Positions 10,001 through 20,737 of a stretch of 64,000 nucleotides of DNA are shown here, piece after piece (the first letter of the stretch is position 1; the number at the start of each line of letters is the position of its first letter). The stretch lies in NCBI GenBank assembly GCA_039045975.1, contig JBCCJA010000011.1, positions 1 to 64,000 of the forward strand, in the 5' to 3' direction. Below the pieces are notes generated by a model. That model was not told where the DNA came from. It saw nothing but the letters and a program-made list of their open reading frames with translations, and did no database searches. The DNA is from JBCCJA01 sp039045975 (GTDB taxonomy: Bacteria > Planctomycetota > Planctomycetia > Planctomycetales > Planctomycetaceae). The translations under genes were made by a program, and so were the position numbers.

Positions 10001-11704
10001 CCGGGCGTGAGCCTCGACGGGCCGTCGGAGCTGTTCCTCGTCGGGCGGAACTTCAACGTCAACATCACCGACGTGATCGTCGCCGGACACGACATCGAGC
10101 CGCAACTGATCAGTCGCGACGTGATGCGTGTCACCGTGCCGCCGGTCTCGCCCGACAAGGTCATCCGTCAGACCCGCTATGTCGACGGACGGCAGGAAGC
10201 AGGTAATTACGTCGCGGCCCACCTCGCGACGCCGTACGGCCCGTCGGCAAAGTTGTTGATTCCCGTGAGGACCGTGACCCCGCCGAACGGCGCCGCTGCG
10301 ACGTCGCCGCTGCCGTACGCGTCGGCACCGCCGACGCTCAATCCTCATGACGGACGAGAGCGATATCTCGCCGAAGGCGAACGGCCGACGACGTTGTTCT
10401 TGACCGGTTCGAACTTTGCGTCGCCGGCGACGGTCGTGATCGCGGGCGGCCTGCACATCCCGGTCGACGGGACGCGGGCCTCGCTGATCGGCCCGGGGAC
10501 GCTCCGCGTCGAGATCCCGGCCGGGGCGACGACCCGGGCGACGCGTGGGGCGTACCGCAACGCCGATCCGAATCGCGAAGGCACGCTTCGTGCGGAGCTG
10601 GCGGTCCGTGTCGCGACGCCGTTCGGCGTCAGTAACGAGATCACGATCGACGCGACGCCGACGCCGTCGCAGACGGGCGTGATCGCCGGGAGCAGCTTCC
10701 CGGCGCTCACCGGGTCGCCGAAGCCGGGGCCGGTGCTCACCGGCTTCTTCGGGGCCCCCGGGTTCGAGCCCGACAAAGACGAGTCGACGACGTTTATTCT
10801 CCGCGGAAAGAATTTCACGTCGGCCAACACCGTCGTCGTCGCGGGCGGCGAGGTGATCCCGGTCGACGGGGAACGGGCCGAACTGATCAGCCCGGGCCTG
10901 ATCCGTGTCGACGTCCCGGGCACGGCGGCAACGACCTCGGGTCTGCCGACCGAGCGGACACCGGCGTGCTGTGCCGACGAAGACGTCAAACGGGTACTGC
11001 GGGTCAACGTCGCGACGGCGAATGGCGTCTCGAACGATTTCTGCATCCCGGTCCTGGGCGAGTCACGGTCTTCCGGCCGCGAATTGACGAACGAGCCGCC
11101 GAAAGTCCCCGGCTGCGGGCGGCTCGCCGCTCGGTGCGTCGTCCGCGATATCGTTCCGACGCTCGACGACCCCGGCGTGACCGTCTCGGGCGGGCCGGCG
11201 GGCCGCACCGGCGACCTGCTGGTCAAAGTGTTCCGCCACACGAAATTCCGCGGCGAGCAGCTGATGAAACCGGTCGCGACCCCGGCCGGCGTAACCGACT
11301 TAAAGACCGAAGCGGCCGACATGCAGGTCCGCCTCGTCGGCGGTCTTGTCTTCGACGCCGACCGGGAGGCGACAGTCTCGCCCGAGGTTTTAACGCGGAT
11401 CATTAAACGGTTCGTCGATTCGACCGACACCCCGGTCGATCAGACCGACGACGCGATCCGGCTCGAATTCCGGTTCGATCTCTGTGACGGGTCGGAACCG
11501 GCCGACATCGCTCCCGGCCTGACCGTCGATCTCGAGGGTTGCGACACGAAGGCGTGCGGCCTCGTCCCCGTCGACGTCGGTGCCCCGCGTCGCCTCCCTC
11601 CGCCGTCTCGGCCGGTCAGTGCGATCAGCCCGGTGACGTATGAGGCCGAGGTCGGCGACGTGCTCGCGGCTCCGAGCACGTCGTGCCATCCGATCCTCCG
11701 CTGA
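7001..11704 (+). CDS. giant secreted protein with three IPT/TIG-like repeats
   Basis: 1567 residues beginning with a signal peptide (basic MNPLTRQTALRG, hydrophobic core, TAGW cleavage region) and a Lys/Pro stretch. A Gly-rich linker lies near residue 125. Three related beta-sandwich repeats occur near 1000-1085, 1120-1215 and 1255-1345, each with a GxNF...VVxAG...GxxRVxxP pattern typical of IPT/TIG folds; cell-surface binding is inferred. The segment coding for residues 301-756 (7905-9270) is much more AT-rich than both flanks (22 of 60 G+C at 8221-8280) while staying in frame, suggesting a recombined or younger insert. AGGAAGGG lies upstream of the ATG. I do not recognise the N-terminal two thirds. 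It is followed by a strong terminator. Confidence 0.85.
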   Translation: MNPLTRQTALRGLLAASLLTQSMLPATAGWNPFKKKPPKTKPSSRIEVLASHIDDLESQIDGYGSVVLKQPDVWGEARWTRHREEYEQQLAEELDNFQFTVNASISQADTAFFLNATALSGAIAPGGGGGGGAGPVAGLPSLDFLLADTRQARIDGFQEVLTSTPTDELIAAIRNTVNPPTPSPPPAGPAIPNISAAAPFGDAFPQPQFLGLPTGPTIVSPTTGNPVQGVAIEPTLFLDQLSRYVQALNQLRRINEGDDTADAPGYALNLMRMPASILPGTYTREGYGAEVQVTLEPELTDSLLPETFRDLVINDVVDQLSLPVLKLAEFNRDSILDVRAVSRARDAGSLKSVLESAGGNESRITVPFIAAATVLYYRSYKESGDDLVGLVAGQVDEDASADIQSLQMLQYFITKAIGKAKDKGLSKAVASYETVRAILDDAIRRAQQSGGADTASPSVPPEPASVVDRARVWVDEFGELFRNILTARQLIAGANTLLPDAGGFDQGVLFDIASDEVLDEVKEASAQAIADARTRAALEVRKRASIGATRDRVARFAVPDTLLACVHGEDNLLGLATDLDLSNAASENGMLHLIDSQAFLRDEAEAAYRALTAWAQDSADLWQEFGPDVKDAVAKIGRATSLPTSGRPADGSVISPLEIARLREKFRDRLKELFIFSEVPGFGRNVEQLATCNTRTIEALMWAIIVESALLSDHLNEDMKRTDDEKSCCFYPGELTFYGNTDHQPSTEAREVFNQYVKCKYPIHVFAIDPQTQDQNVRDAFARRRETQLALSLAFAGGQVNAENFSRFARRLDFQLETVALNRTVVGFSHGEDTFGWRFFPRVQTPPVESNLEVLFREQLLGAPDRDRDLSRRQIEPGPRELLAIVIMPSFVPHLRMDVKTNWFELTDPKEKLFDLQDSVRLGRDLNYLRQCKADLASGDRFARPGDARRLMKAIDGLEKRLPLQETLVKIPIENTLGGFQLFGRGTRSLGPELLDYYGDPGVSLDGPSELFLVGRNFNVNITDVIVAGHDIEPQLISRDVMRVTVPPVSPDKVIRQTRYVDGRQEAGNYVAAHLATPYGPSAKLLIPVRTVTPPNGAAATSPLPYASAPPTLNPHDGRERYLAEGERPTTLFLTGSNFASPATVVIAGGLHIPVDGTRASLIGPGTLRVEIPAGATTRATRGAYRNADPNREGTLRAELAVRVATPFGVSNEITIDATPTPSQTGVIAGSSFPALTGSPKPGPVLTGFFGAPGFEPDKDESTTFILRGKNFTSANTVVVAGGEVIPVDGERAELISPGLIRVDVPGTAATTSGLPTERTPACCADEDVKRVLRVNVATANGVSNDFCIPVLGESRSSGRELTNEPPKVPGCGRLAARCVVRDIVPTLDDPGVTVSGGPAGRTGDLLVKVFRHTKFRGEQLMKPVATPAGVTDLKTEAADMQVRLVGGLVFDADREATVSPEVLTRIIKRFVDSTDTPVDQTDDAIRLEFRFDLCDGSEPADIAPGLTVDLEGCDTKACGLVPVDVGAPRRLPPPSRPVSAISPVTYEAEVGDVLAAPSTSCHPILR

Positions 11705-11722
11705 GGCTTAAGCGGAGACGTT

Positions 11723-11764
11723 AAAAAACCCCCGCCGGACCGTTCGGTCCGGCGGGGTTTAATT
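11723..11764. terminator. bidirectional intrinsic terminator
   Basis: CCCCGCCGGACC at 11730-11741 pairs with GGTCCGGCGGGG at 11746-11757 across a GTTC tetraloop. It is flanked by an A run on the left and TTTAATTTAA on the right, so it can stop transcription from the giant secreted-protein gene (plus) and from clpC (minus, ending 11784). Confidence 0.9.
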
Positions 11765-11783
11765 TAAGTTGAGACGACAGAAG

Positions 11784-14372
<2,589 letters not shown>

Positions 14373-14458
14373 CACGATCTCCTCGGCCGGTCGTGCCGGC
14401 TGTGTCCGTCGTATGGGCCGTCTGGGCCCGTGCGTCGGGTGATTCTCGTTCCGCTTCC

Positions 14459-14472
14459 TGGCAGATCTGCCA
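14459..14472. promoter_or_regulatory. 14-bp perfect palindrome in the clpC/thiE intergenic region
   Basis: TGGCAGATCTGCCA lies 87 bases upstream of clpC and 200 upstream of thiE, in a 299-base divergent promoter region. It has the form of a dimeric-regulator operator but matches neither CIRCE nor the CtsR heptad repeat. I looked for a THI box (TPP riboswitch) before thiE and did not find one. Confidence 0.3.
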
Positions 14473-14671
14473 ATCTTATGCCACCCGGACGAAGGAGTAA
14501 CCTGAATCCGGAAAAACCCGGACGCCGACGGCTCGCTGTCCCGGCATTCCGCGTCTTCCGGCCGGGGCGGTTTCGGAATTGCAGCCGATTGCATCGCTTT
14601 TATGCGGCGGCTCGCGTCGGCGCGGCTCGCTCGGCCAATATGGCGGGACGGAACCATCGGAACGTCCGCCC

Positions 14672-15934
14672 ATGTCAGATCCGCCGACAGACCCCCGCGA
14701 CGATGACCGGCACGAGACGTTCGGCGGCGAAGTCCTCGGCCCGCCGATCGAACTCGAGCCGGGCGAGCGGATCGAATTGAGGGGCGGGCCGCGGACGGCG
14801 AGTCGCGAAGGGCGAGGCACGAATTGGGATCAGGCCGGCGAGCCGCGGGCGTCCGACAGCCGTGAATCGCAGCCGCCTCCCGACACGGCGACCGTGCGTG
14901 TCCTCGACGCCGCCGCCAACCGGGCCCGTGAGGGCCTCCGCGTCTTGGAGGACTACGCCCGCTTCGTGCGGGACGACCGGCATCTCGCCGAGGGGCTCAA
15001 GCAGGTTCGTCATGAGATCGCGGAACTGGTCGCTCCGCTCGGCTGGGAACGCCGTGCGGTTTGTCGCAACACGGCCGGCGACGTCGGCACGTCGATCACG
15101 ACCGACGCCGAGATGACGCGGGCGGCGGCCGTCGACCTCGTGCTGGCGAACGCAGGCCGTGCTTCCGAGGCGTTGCGGACGCTCGAGGAGTTCGGCAAGA
15201 CGGTCGGCGAGCACACCGGCGGCCACGCCCAGCAGTTGCGGTACATGCTCTACACGCTGGAGAAGGCGCTGCTGACCGCCGAGCGGGCCGACAGCAGGCT
15301 CGACGGCCGCGTGCTGTATCTGATCACGGACGTCGCGGCCGAATCGCTGCGGGCGACGACCCGCGCCCTCGCCGGCGGGGCGGTCGGACTGGTCCAGCTC
15401 CGCGAAAAGGCCGCCGACGACCAGACGCTGCTCGAGGCCGGCCGCACGTTGCGTCGGATCACCGCGGCCCACGGGGTGTTGCTGATCGTCAACGACCGGC
15501 CCGACCTTGCCGTCGCGGTGAACGCCGACGGCGTCCACGTCGGCCAAGGCGACATGCCCGTTGACGCGGCCCGGACCGTCGTCGGCCCCGACCGGCTGGT
15601 CGGCCTGTCGACGCACTCGGTGGAGCAGGCGCGGGCCGGCGTGACCGCCGGGGCCGACTACCTCGGCGTCGGCGCCTGCTTCCCGACGACGACGAAGGCC
15701 CACGCCGAGGTCAACGGCCTGGCGTTGATCGAAGCGGTCGCCGCCGAGATCTCATTGCCGTTCTTCGCGATCGGCGGCATCACGCCCGAGAACGCCGCCG
15801 CCGTGCGGGCGGCGGGTGCGACTAGGGCGGCTGTCAGCCGGTCGGTACTGCAGGCCGACGACCCGGCCGACGCGGCCCGGCGATGCGTTTCCGTCCTGAC
15901 CGGCCACACGGCCGGGGCGGCCGACCTTAAGTGA
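14672..15934 (+). CDS. thiE: ThiD2-ThiE fusion: HMP-P kinase domain plus thiamine-phosphate synthase
   Basis: 420 residues. After a disordered, acidic/polar 70-residue leader comes a ThiD2-type domain (LDAAANRAREGLRVLEDYAR, about 75-205), a family proposed to be an alternative HMP-phosphate kinase. The ThiE barrel follows (about 212-415) with VQLREK (substrate loop), VNDRPDLA, GVHVGQGD, THS, GVGACFPTTTK and FAIGGI. Together they would phosphorylate HMP-P and join HMP-PP to THZ-P to make thiamine phosphate. The ATG at 14672 is chosen because the upstream in-frame extension is low-complexity; the initiation signal is weak. The gene runs divergently from clpC. Confidence 0.92.
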   Translation: MSDPPTDPRDDDRHETFGGEVLGPPIELEPGERIELRGGPRTASREGRGTNWDQAGEPRASDSRESQPPPDTATVRVLDAAANRAREGLRVLEDYARFVRDDRHLAEGLKQVRHEIAELVAPLGWERRAVCRNTAGDVGTSITTDAEMTRAAAVDLVLANAGRASEALRTLEEFGKTVGEHTGGHAQQLRYMLYTLEKALLTAERADSRLDGRVLYLITDVAAESLRATTRALAGGAVGLVQLREKAADDQTLLEAGRTLRRITAAHGVLLIVNDRPDLAVAVNADGVHVGQGDMPVDAARTVVGPDRLVGLSTHSVEQARAGVTAGADYLGVGACFPTTTKAHAEVNGLALIEAVAAEISLPFFAIGGITPENAAAVRAAGATRAAVSRSVLQADDPADAARRCVSVLTGHTAGAADLK

Positions 15935-15981
15935 ATTAAGAATAGACGGTCGAAACGTTTATCGGCTGCCACGGCCGTGGT

Positions 15982-16587
15982 TTACTCGCCCGCGGGCCCT
16001 CCGGGTGCCGACTGCAGCTCGATCGAGATCGAAGTGCCGCCCGCGCGGACCTCTCGCTCCATGACCAGAGTTTCTTGAAGCACGTCTCGAAGGCGGTCGT
16101 CTCTCGGTTCGGGCGGCTCCGGGTCGCGAGCGAACGGGTCGTAGTCTGGTTCGGACTGGTCCAGGTCCGACATGCTTTGAAATTCCTCCTGCAATGCCAA
16201 GTAATTCTGGTACGGCTCGTCGTAGACCGCGACCCGGTGGCGTCCGACGACCGCACCCGAGACGTCATAGCGAATCGTTCGGAGTTCAAAGCGTCCGTTT
16301 TCGTCCGTCAGCGCGGACGAAGGCGGTCCCGAAATAATAGTTCCCGGCTTTAAGAACGGGTTAAAGGTGACCCGGATGTCTGGCAGCGGCATGCCATCGA
16401 GGGTGACCCAGCCGTCGACGGAGCCGTACTCGAATTCCTCGTCAGGTGGTTCCAAGTAGCGGTTCGTAGCTGACAAGCCGCCCGCCAAGATGGCCAGGCC
16501 GAGCAGCGTGACGATACCCCACGGGATCTGCCTACGTCGCGCCTCGCCCGGAGACGAGCGGGTAAACTCTTCAGTCAAATCGGTCAT
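15982..16587 (-). CDS. membrane-anchored protein with carboxypeptidase-regulatory-like domain
   Basis: 201 residues: a basic N-terminus, one transmembrane helix (about 23-42, GIVTLLGLAILAGGLSATN), then an extracytoplasmic beta domain whose pattern (GWVTLDGMPLPDIRVTFNP, then TDENGRFELRTI) resembles the transthyretin-like or carboxypeptidase-regulatory fold widespread in planctomycete surface proteins. The rest is acidic and proline-rich. GC is lower than its neighbours (31 of 60 at 16141-16200). It lies 32 bases downstream of the sulfatase gene on the same strand, so cotranscription is possible. Function unknown. Confidence 0.75.
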   Translation of the reverse strand: MTDLTEEFTRSSPGEARRRQIPWGIVTLLGLAILAGGLSATNRYLEPPDEEFEYGSVDGWVTLDGMPLPDIRVTFNPFLKPGTIISGPPSSALTDENGRFELRTIRYDVSGAVVGRHRVAVYDEPYQNYLALQEEFQSMSDLDQSEPDYDPFARDPEPPEPRDDRLRDVLQETLVMEREVRAGGTSISIELQSAPGGPAGE

Positions 16588-16619
16588 GCGTTCCGGGGCG
16601 GCCGACGGTCGTGTGCGTC

Positions 16620-18173
16620 TTACGACGGCGGTTGCGAGTCGGTTTTCATCCGCGATTTGCGGGGTTTCTGATGGGTCGTGGGCACGCCGGGGTCGACGTC
16701 GACTTTAAACGGCTGGCCCCAAATCTCTTCATACCGGCGGACAAGGGACGCCGTCTCGTCGGGCCGCATGCCCGCCAGGTCGTTCCGCTCGGAGCGGTCC
16801 GTCGCGAGGTCATAAAGTTCCCAGGCCCCGCCGCGACAAGAGACTACTTTCCGGTCGCCGTCGATCAACGCGGCGTTCGACCCGTAGTAGAAAAAGATCG
16901 GGGCGTCCCGGGACCAGTCTTCGCCGCGTAACGCCGCCGCGAACGATACGCCGTCGTGACCGCGAATCGGCCGGCCTTCGTCGTTCTCGGGATAGGTTGC
17001 CCCGCCCAGTTCCATAAGTGTCGGCATGACGTCGACCAGGTGGGCGGGCTCGTCGTAAAGGCCGTTACGCCGCAGGCCTGCCGGCCAATGCGCGATCAAA
17101 GGCGATGAAATTCCGCCCTCGTGATTATTCTGCTTGTAATACTTAAGGGGCGTGTTCGAGACCGTCGCCCAGGCCGTGTCGTAGGTCCAATAAGACTCGG
17201 GATCCCAAGGTTCGAGGTCGGCCCGCTTCGTCCGTTCGAACGGGCAGCCGCCGTTGTCGGAACAGAATAGCAGCAGCGTGTTCTCCCACGCGTCCCGAGA
17301 TTTTAAGAAATCGACGAGCCGTCCGAATTCGCGGTCGAGGCGGTCGATCATGCCCGCGAACGCCGCCATGCGGCGGGCCTCCCAGTTCCGCTCGTCCGAG
17401 GCGAGCGTTTCCCAAGCGGGCACGACGTCGGGGCGGGGCGGCAGTTCCGCATCGACGGGCACGAGCCCGAGCCTTTTCTGCTTCGCGAAGCGGGCCTCGC
17501 GGGTCGCGTCCCAGCCGGCCTCGTAGACGTGTTCGTACTTGCGGAAGTCTTCCTCCGGGACGTGCAGCGGGTAGTGCGGCGCGTTGTACGCGACGTAGCT
17601 CAGGAACGGCCGTCCCTTGTCGAGCGCCTCGCCGATAAACGCGATCGCGTAATCGGTGTCGGCGACGGTCGTGTAGAAGTCTTTGTCGAACTCGGCCCAC
17701 GGCCGGCCGTCGAGCCGGAACGTCTCGTCCCCGATGAAGAAGTTCGTCGCGCCGGAGAGGTGGCCGAAGTATCGGTCGAAGCCGCGGTCGGTCGGTTCGC
17801 CGCGGAGGTGCCACTTGCCCGACATCGACGTGTGATACCCGGCTTCGCCGAGCACGTCGCCGAACGTGACGGCCCGGCTCATGCCGCTGCCGCTCCGGTT
17901 CTTGTCGGCCTTATGGCACCACTGTCCCGACAGCAGGCAGACCCGCGAGGAGTGGCACTTCCCGGTGTTGTAGAAACGGGTGAATTGCAGCCCGTCGGCG
18001 GCGAGGGCGTCGAGATTCGGCGTCGCGATCTCGCTGCCGTAACTGCCCAAATCGGCCCAGCCGAGGTCGTCGACCATCACGACGAGCACGTTCGGCCGCT
18101 CCGCTGCCGCGAGCGGTACCGCGGCAAAAAACAACGCCGCGACCGTCAGCAGCCCCGGAAAAGCGATACGCAT
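16620..18173 (-). CDS. secreted S1-family sulfatase (arylsulfatase-like)
   Basis: 517 residues with a signal peptide (MRIAFPGLLTVAALFFAAVP...AAAERP). The alkaline-phosphatase-like sulfatase fold starts with NVLVVMVDDLGWADLGSYG (metal-binding Asp pair). The formylglycine motif is KCHSSRVCLLSG, with the modifiable Cys at residue 73; the usual CxPSR proline is Ser. SGKWHLRG (substrate or metal Lys and His) and FCSDNGG (metal Asp and Asn) are present. It probably desulfates algal or marine polysaccharides outside the cytoplasm after activation by formylglycine-generating enzyme. The ATG at 18173 is chosen for the signal peptide; an upstream in-frame extension has none. Confidence 0.94.
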   Translation of the reverse strand: MRIAFPGLLTVAALFFAAVPLAAAERPNVLVVMVDDLGWADLGSYGSEIATPNLDALAADGLQFTRFYNTGKCHSSRVCLLSGQWCHKADKNRSGSGMSRAVTFGDVLGEAGYHTSMSGKWHLRGEPTDRGFDRYFGHLSGATNFFIGDETFRLDGRPWAEFDKDFYTTVADTDYAIAFIGEALDKGRPFLSYVAYNAPHYPLHVPEEDFRKYEHVYEAGWDATREARFAKQKRLGLVPVDAELPPRPDVVPAWETLASDERNWEARRMAAFAGMIDRLDREFGRLVDFLKSRDAWENTLLLFCSDNGGCPFERTKRADLEPWDPESYWTYDTAWATVSNTPLKYYKQNNHEGGISSPLIAHWPAGLRRNGLYDEPAHLVDVMPTLMELGGATYPENDEGRPIRGHDGVSFAAALRGEDWSRDAPIFFYYGSNAALIDGDRKVVSCRGGAWELYDLATDRSERNDLAGMRPDETASLVRRYEEIWGQPFKVDVDPGVPTTHQKPRKSRMKTDSQPPS

Positions 18174-18338
18174 CGACTCACGCCTCGCAAGGATCGTCTT
18201 TGATCGCGATCGTTCCGCCCGAACAAACCCCGAAAGACGCCCGGCGGGTCGGCTGCCGATCAAATTTTCAGCCTTTCCCGTGATCTTGCGGTCACCGGCG
18301 ACGTGGGGCAAGACCCGCGGCAATCTTGCGGGCGACGG

Positions 18339-19829
18339 TCAATACGCCTTCGCCACGAGCACTCGCTTCGCGACCGGCTCGCCCGTGACCACGCAGGGCC
18401 CGCCGTCGTGCGAGTCGGACGGCACGCACCGCCGCGTCAGCTTGTGCTGCTTGAGGAACGCGGTCGCCTCGTCCGACTGGCCGATCGGCACGCGGGCGAA
18501 GGCCGTCCGCTCGCCGGCGAACAGGTCTTGGATCGCGTCGAGCGAATCGACCTCGTGCGTCTTCTCGGCACGGAACGCCGCGGCCCGGTCGAACAGGCCG
18601 CCCTGGATCTCGGCGAGCGTGTCGGCCGCCGTCGCGAGGAACTCGTCCCGGCCCGTCCCGACGCTTTTCCCCGCGTCGCGTCGGCCGACGAACACGCCGT
18701 TCTTGGCGATGTCTTTCGGCCCGACCTCGACCCGCAGCGGCACGCCCCGTTTGACGTGCTGCCATTTCTTTTCGCCGCCGCGGAGGTCGCGGTCGTCGAT
18801 CTCGACCGCGAGCGGCTTCCCGTCGAAGGTTTTGGCCCGCAGCTCGCCTTTCAAACTTTCGGCGTACTCGAGGACCTCGGCCCGCTCGTCGTCGCTTTTA
18901 TAGATCGGCAGGATGACGACGTGCGTCGACGCGAGCTTCGGCGGGACGACCATCCCGTCGTCGTCGGCGTGCGTCATGATCAGCCCGCCGATCAGCCGCG
19001 TCGACACGCCCCACGAGGTCGTCCACGCGAACTTTTCGGTCTCGTCCTTGTCTTGAAATTTAATATTCTGCGCCCGCGAGAAGTTCTGACCGAGGAAGTG
19101 GCTCGTCCCGGCCTGCAGGGCCTTCCCGTCCTGCATCATCGCCTCGATCGTGTAGGTGTGCACCGCCCCGGGGAAGCGTTCGTCGGGCGTCTTCTCGCCG
19201 GTGACGACCGGCATCGCCATATAAGACTCCGCGAAGTCGCGGTAGACCTCGAGCATCTGCAGGGTCTCTTCGAGCGCCTCGCCTTCGGTCGCGTGGACGG
19301 TGTGCCCCTCCTGCCAGAGGAACTCCGCCGTTCTTAAAAACATCCGCGTCCGCATTTCCCAGCGTACGACGTTCGCCCACTGGTTTAATTTGATCGGCAG
19401 GTCGCGGTACGACTGCACCCAGTTCGCGTAGACGTCGCCGATGATCATCTCCGACGTGGGCCGGATCACCATCGGCTCTTCGAGCTTGCCCGCCGGTGCG
19501 AGCCCGCCGTCGCCGTCCGGCTCCAGCCGGTGATGCGTCACGACGGCGCACTCCTTCGCGAAGCCCTCGACGTGCTCGGCCTCTTTCTCGAAGTACGACA
19601 GCGGGATCATCAGCGGGAAGTAGGCGTTCCGGTGCCCGGTCGCCTTGAACGCGTCGTCGAGCGTCCGCTGCACGTTCTCCCACAGGGCGTAGCCGTCGGG
19701 CTTGATGACCATACAGCCCCGCGTCGGCGCCGGCTCGGCGAGTTCCGCGGCGCGGATCACCTGCTGATACCACTCCGGGTAGTCCTCGGCCCGGGTGGGC
19801 GAGATCGCGTTTTTCGGGGGTTTGGCCAT
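18339..19829 (-). CDS. proS: prolyl-tRNA synthetase, archaeal/eukaryote-like type
   Basis: Class II aminoacyl-tRNA synthetase of 496 residues that charges tRNA-Pro. Motifs visible: YPEWYQQVIRAAELAE start, RGCMVIKPDGYALWENVQ (motif 1 area), FPLMIP, RPTSEMIIGDVYANW, VRWEMRTRMFLRTAEFLWQEGHT (motif 2; split by me for length) and TSWGVSTRLIGGLIMTH (motif 3). There is an anticodon-binding domain, a C-terminal domain and the terminal Tyr (VLVAKAY) typical of this type. It lacks the large editing insertion of the standard bacterial enzyme, so it is the ~480-500 residue ProS type 3. The ATG at 19829 begins the conserved block; an upstream extension is low-complexity. Confidence 0.95.
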   Translation of the reverse strand: MAKPPKNAISPTRAEDYPEWYQQVIRAAELAEPAPTRGCMVIKPDGYALWENVQRTLDDAFKATGHRNAYFPLMIPLSYFEKEAEHVEGFAKECAVVTHHRLEPDGDGGLAPAGKLEEPMVIRPTSEMIIGDVYANWVQSYRDLPIKLNQWANVVRWEMRTRMFLRTAEFLWQEGHTVHATEGEALEETLQMLEVYRDFAESYMAMPVVTGEKTPDERFPGAVHTYTIEAMMQDGKALQAGTSHFLGQNFSRAQNIKFQDKDETEKFAWTTSWGVSTRLIGGLIMTHADDDGMVVPPKLASTHVVILPIYKSDDERAEVLEYAESLKGELRAKTFDGKPLAVEIDDRDLRGGEKKWQHVKRGVPLRVEVGPKDIAKNGVFVGRRDAGKSVGTGRDEFLATAADTLAEIQGGLFDRAAAFRAEKTHEVDSLDAIQDLFAGERTAFARVPIGQSDEATAFLKQHKLTRRCVPSDSHDGGPCVVTGEPVAKRVLVAKAY

Positions 19830-19943
19830 CGGTCGCCGGGTGAGAGATGACGGGGACGCTTTCCGGCGCAAGTTAGCCGGCCGGCCTCGGCCGGAGTAGG
19901 TCGCCCGGTCGTAAAGCGGGCCGAGGATTCCTTCGAAAATTCT

Positions 19944-19971
19944 GAAACCGGTCGCCCCCGCTCCGCGTATC
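19944..19971 (+). promoter_or_regulatory. candidate ECF-sigma promoter of the fasciclin gene
   Basis: GAAACC at 19944-19949 and CGTATC at 19966-19971 are separated by 16 bases, matching the AAC-type -35 and CGT-type -10 common to ECF promoters. The site lies 73 bases upstream of the fasciclin ATG. The neighbouring ECF sigma gene makes it a plausible target; a chance match is possible. Confidence 0.3.
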
Positions 19972-20043
19972 CGTCCGTGACCGGTCGGGCCGACGCGTCG
20001 TCTCGCCCGCACGACCGGTATCCACACGACACGAGAGGTTCCG

Positions 20044-20640
20044 ATGTCTCGCCCGATCGCAGTTGCTTCGTTGTTGGCATTCTCCTTCGCGCCCGCCGTC
20101 GCGGGGCCGCAGTGCCAGTCTTCCTGGCAGGCTCAGGCCACGCCGGCCGTTTATGCACCCGCCACGGCGACGATCGTCGCCTCCCACGTGCCGGCGGGAG
20201 TCGCCGCGACCGCCGTCTCGGCGGCGCCCGCTGCGAAGGACATCGTCGACACCGCCGTCGAGGCGGGCAGCTTTAAAACGCTCGTCGCGGCCGTCCAAGC
20301 CGCGGGGCTCGTCGACACGTTGAAGAGCCCCGGCCCGTTCACCGTCTTCGCGCCGACGGACGAGGCGTTCGCGAAGCTCGACCCGGCCGTCCTGGAGAGC
20401 CTTCTGCAGCCGGAGAACAAAGAGAAACTCGTTGCGATCCTCACGTATCACGTCGTCGCGGGCAAAGTGCTCGCCGCCGATGTCGTGAAGCTGTCGGAGG
20501 CGGCCACGGTGCAGGGAACGACCGTTGATATCGCGGTCGACGGCTCGGGCGTGACCGTCGACGGTGCGAAGGTCGTCGCCGCCGACATCGAAACCTCGAA
20601 CGGCGTCATCCACGTGATCGACACCGTCATTCTGCCCTGA
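20044..20640 (+). CDS. secreted fasciclin (FAS1) domain protein
   Basis: 198 residues with a signal peptide (MSRPIAVASLLAFSFAPAVAG), a short Ala/Val-rich linker and one complete FAS1 domain (about 65-196). The hallmark H1 and H2 segments are FTVFAPTDEAFAKL and VIHVIDTVILP, with YHVVAGKV between. FAS1 domains mediate adhesion or protein-protein contact at the cell surface. GAGAGG lies upstream of the ATG. It is followed 97 bases later by an ECF sigma factor and an RskA-like anti-sigma factor. The same trio (MPT70/83 with SigK and RskA) exists in mycobacteria, so control by this sigma factor is inferred. Confidence 0.93.
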   Translation: MSRPIAVASLLAFSFAPAVAGPQCQSSWQAQATPAVYAPATATIVASHVPAGVAATAVSAAPAAKDIVDTAVEAGSFKTLVAAVQAAGLVDTLKSPGPFTVFAPTDEAFAKLDPAVLESLLQPENKEKLVAILTYHVVAGKVLAADVVKLSEAATVQGTTVDIAVDGSGVTVDGAKVVAADIETSNGVIHVIDTVILP

Positions 20641-20651
20641 TCGTGCCCGCA

Positions 20652-20682
20652 AGAGACGGCTTTCGTCTCTGCCGCGGCAGAG
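20652..20682. repeat. two overlapping inverted repeats between the fasciclin and sigma genes
   Basis: AGAGACG (20652-20658) pairs with CGTCTCT (20664-20670) around a GCTTT loop. The 16-base perfect palindrome CTCTGCCGCGGCAGAG (20667-20682) overlaps the right arm, so only one hairpin can form at a time. There is no T tract. It could be an attenuator-like switch, an operator or a weak terminator. Confidence 0.45.
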
Positions 20683-20737
20683 CTGTCGCCCGCGTTCGCA
20701 GCCGGCGGACGCGGGCCTTGCGGTCCGCGGGGAGTGC

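Noticed and set aside
8777..10456. A 559-codon minus-strand open frame inside the giant secreted protein gene
   Set aside because: Arginine/valine-rich antisense of the real plus-strand frame, which has the signal peptide and IPT-like repeats.
14373..14671. TPP riboswitch before thiE
   Set aside because: An ACCTGAATCCGG word was noticed, but the rest of the THI box (CTGAGA and the CCAGCGTAGGGA-type region) is absent.
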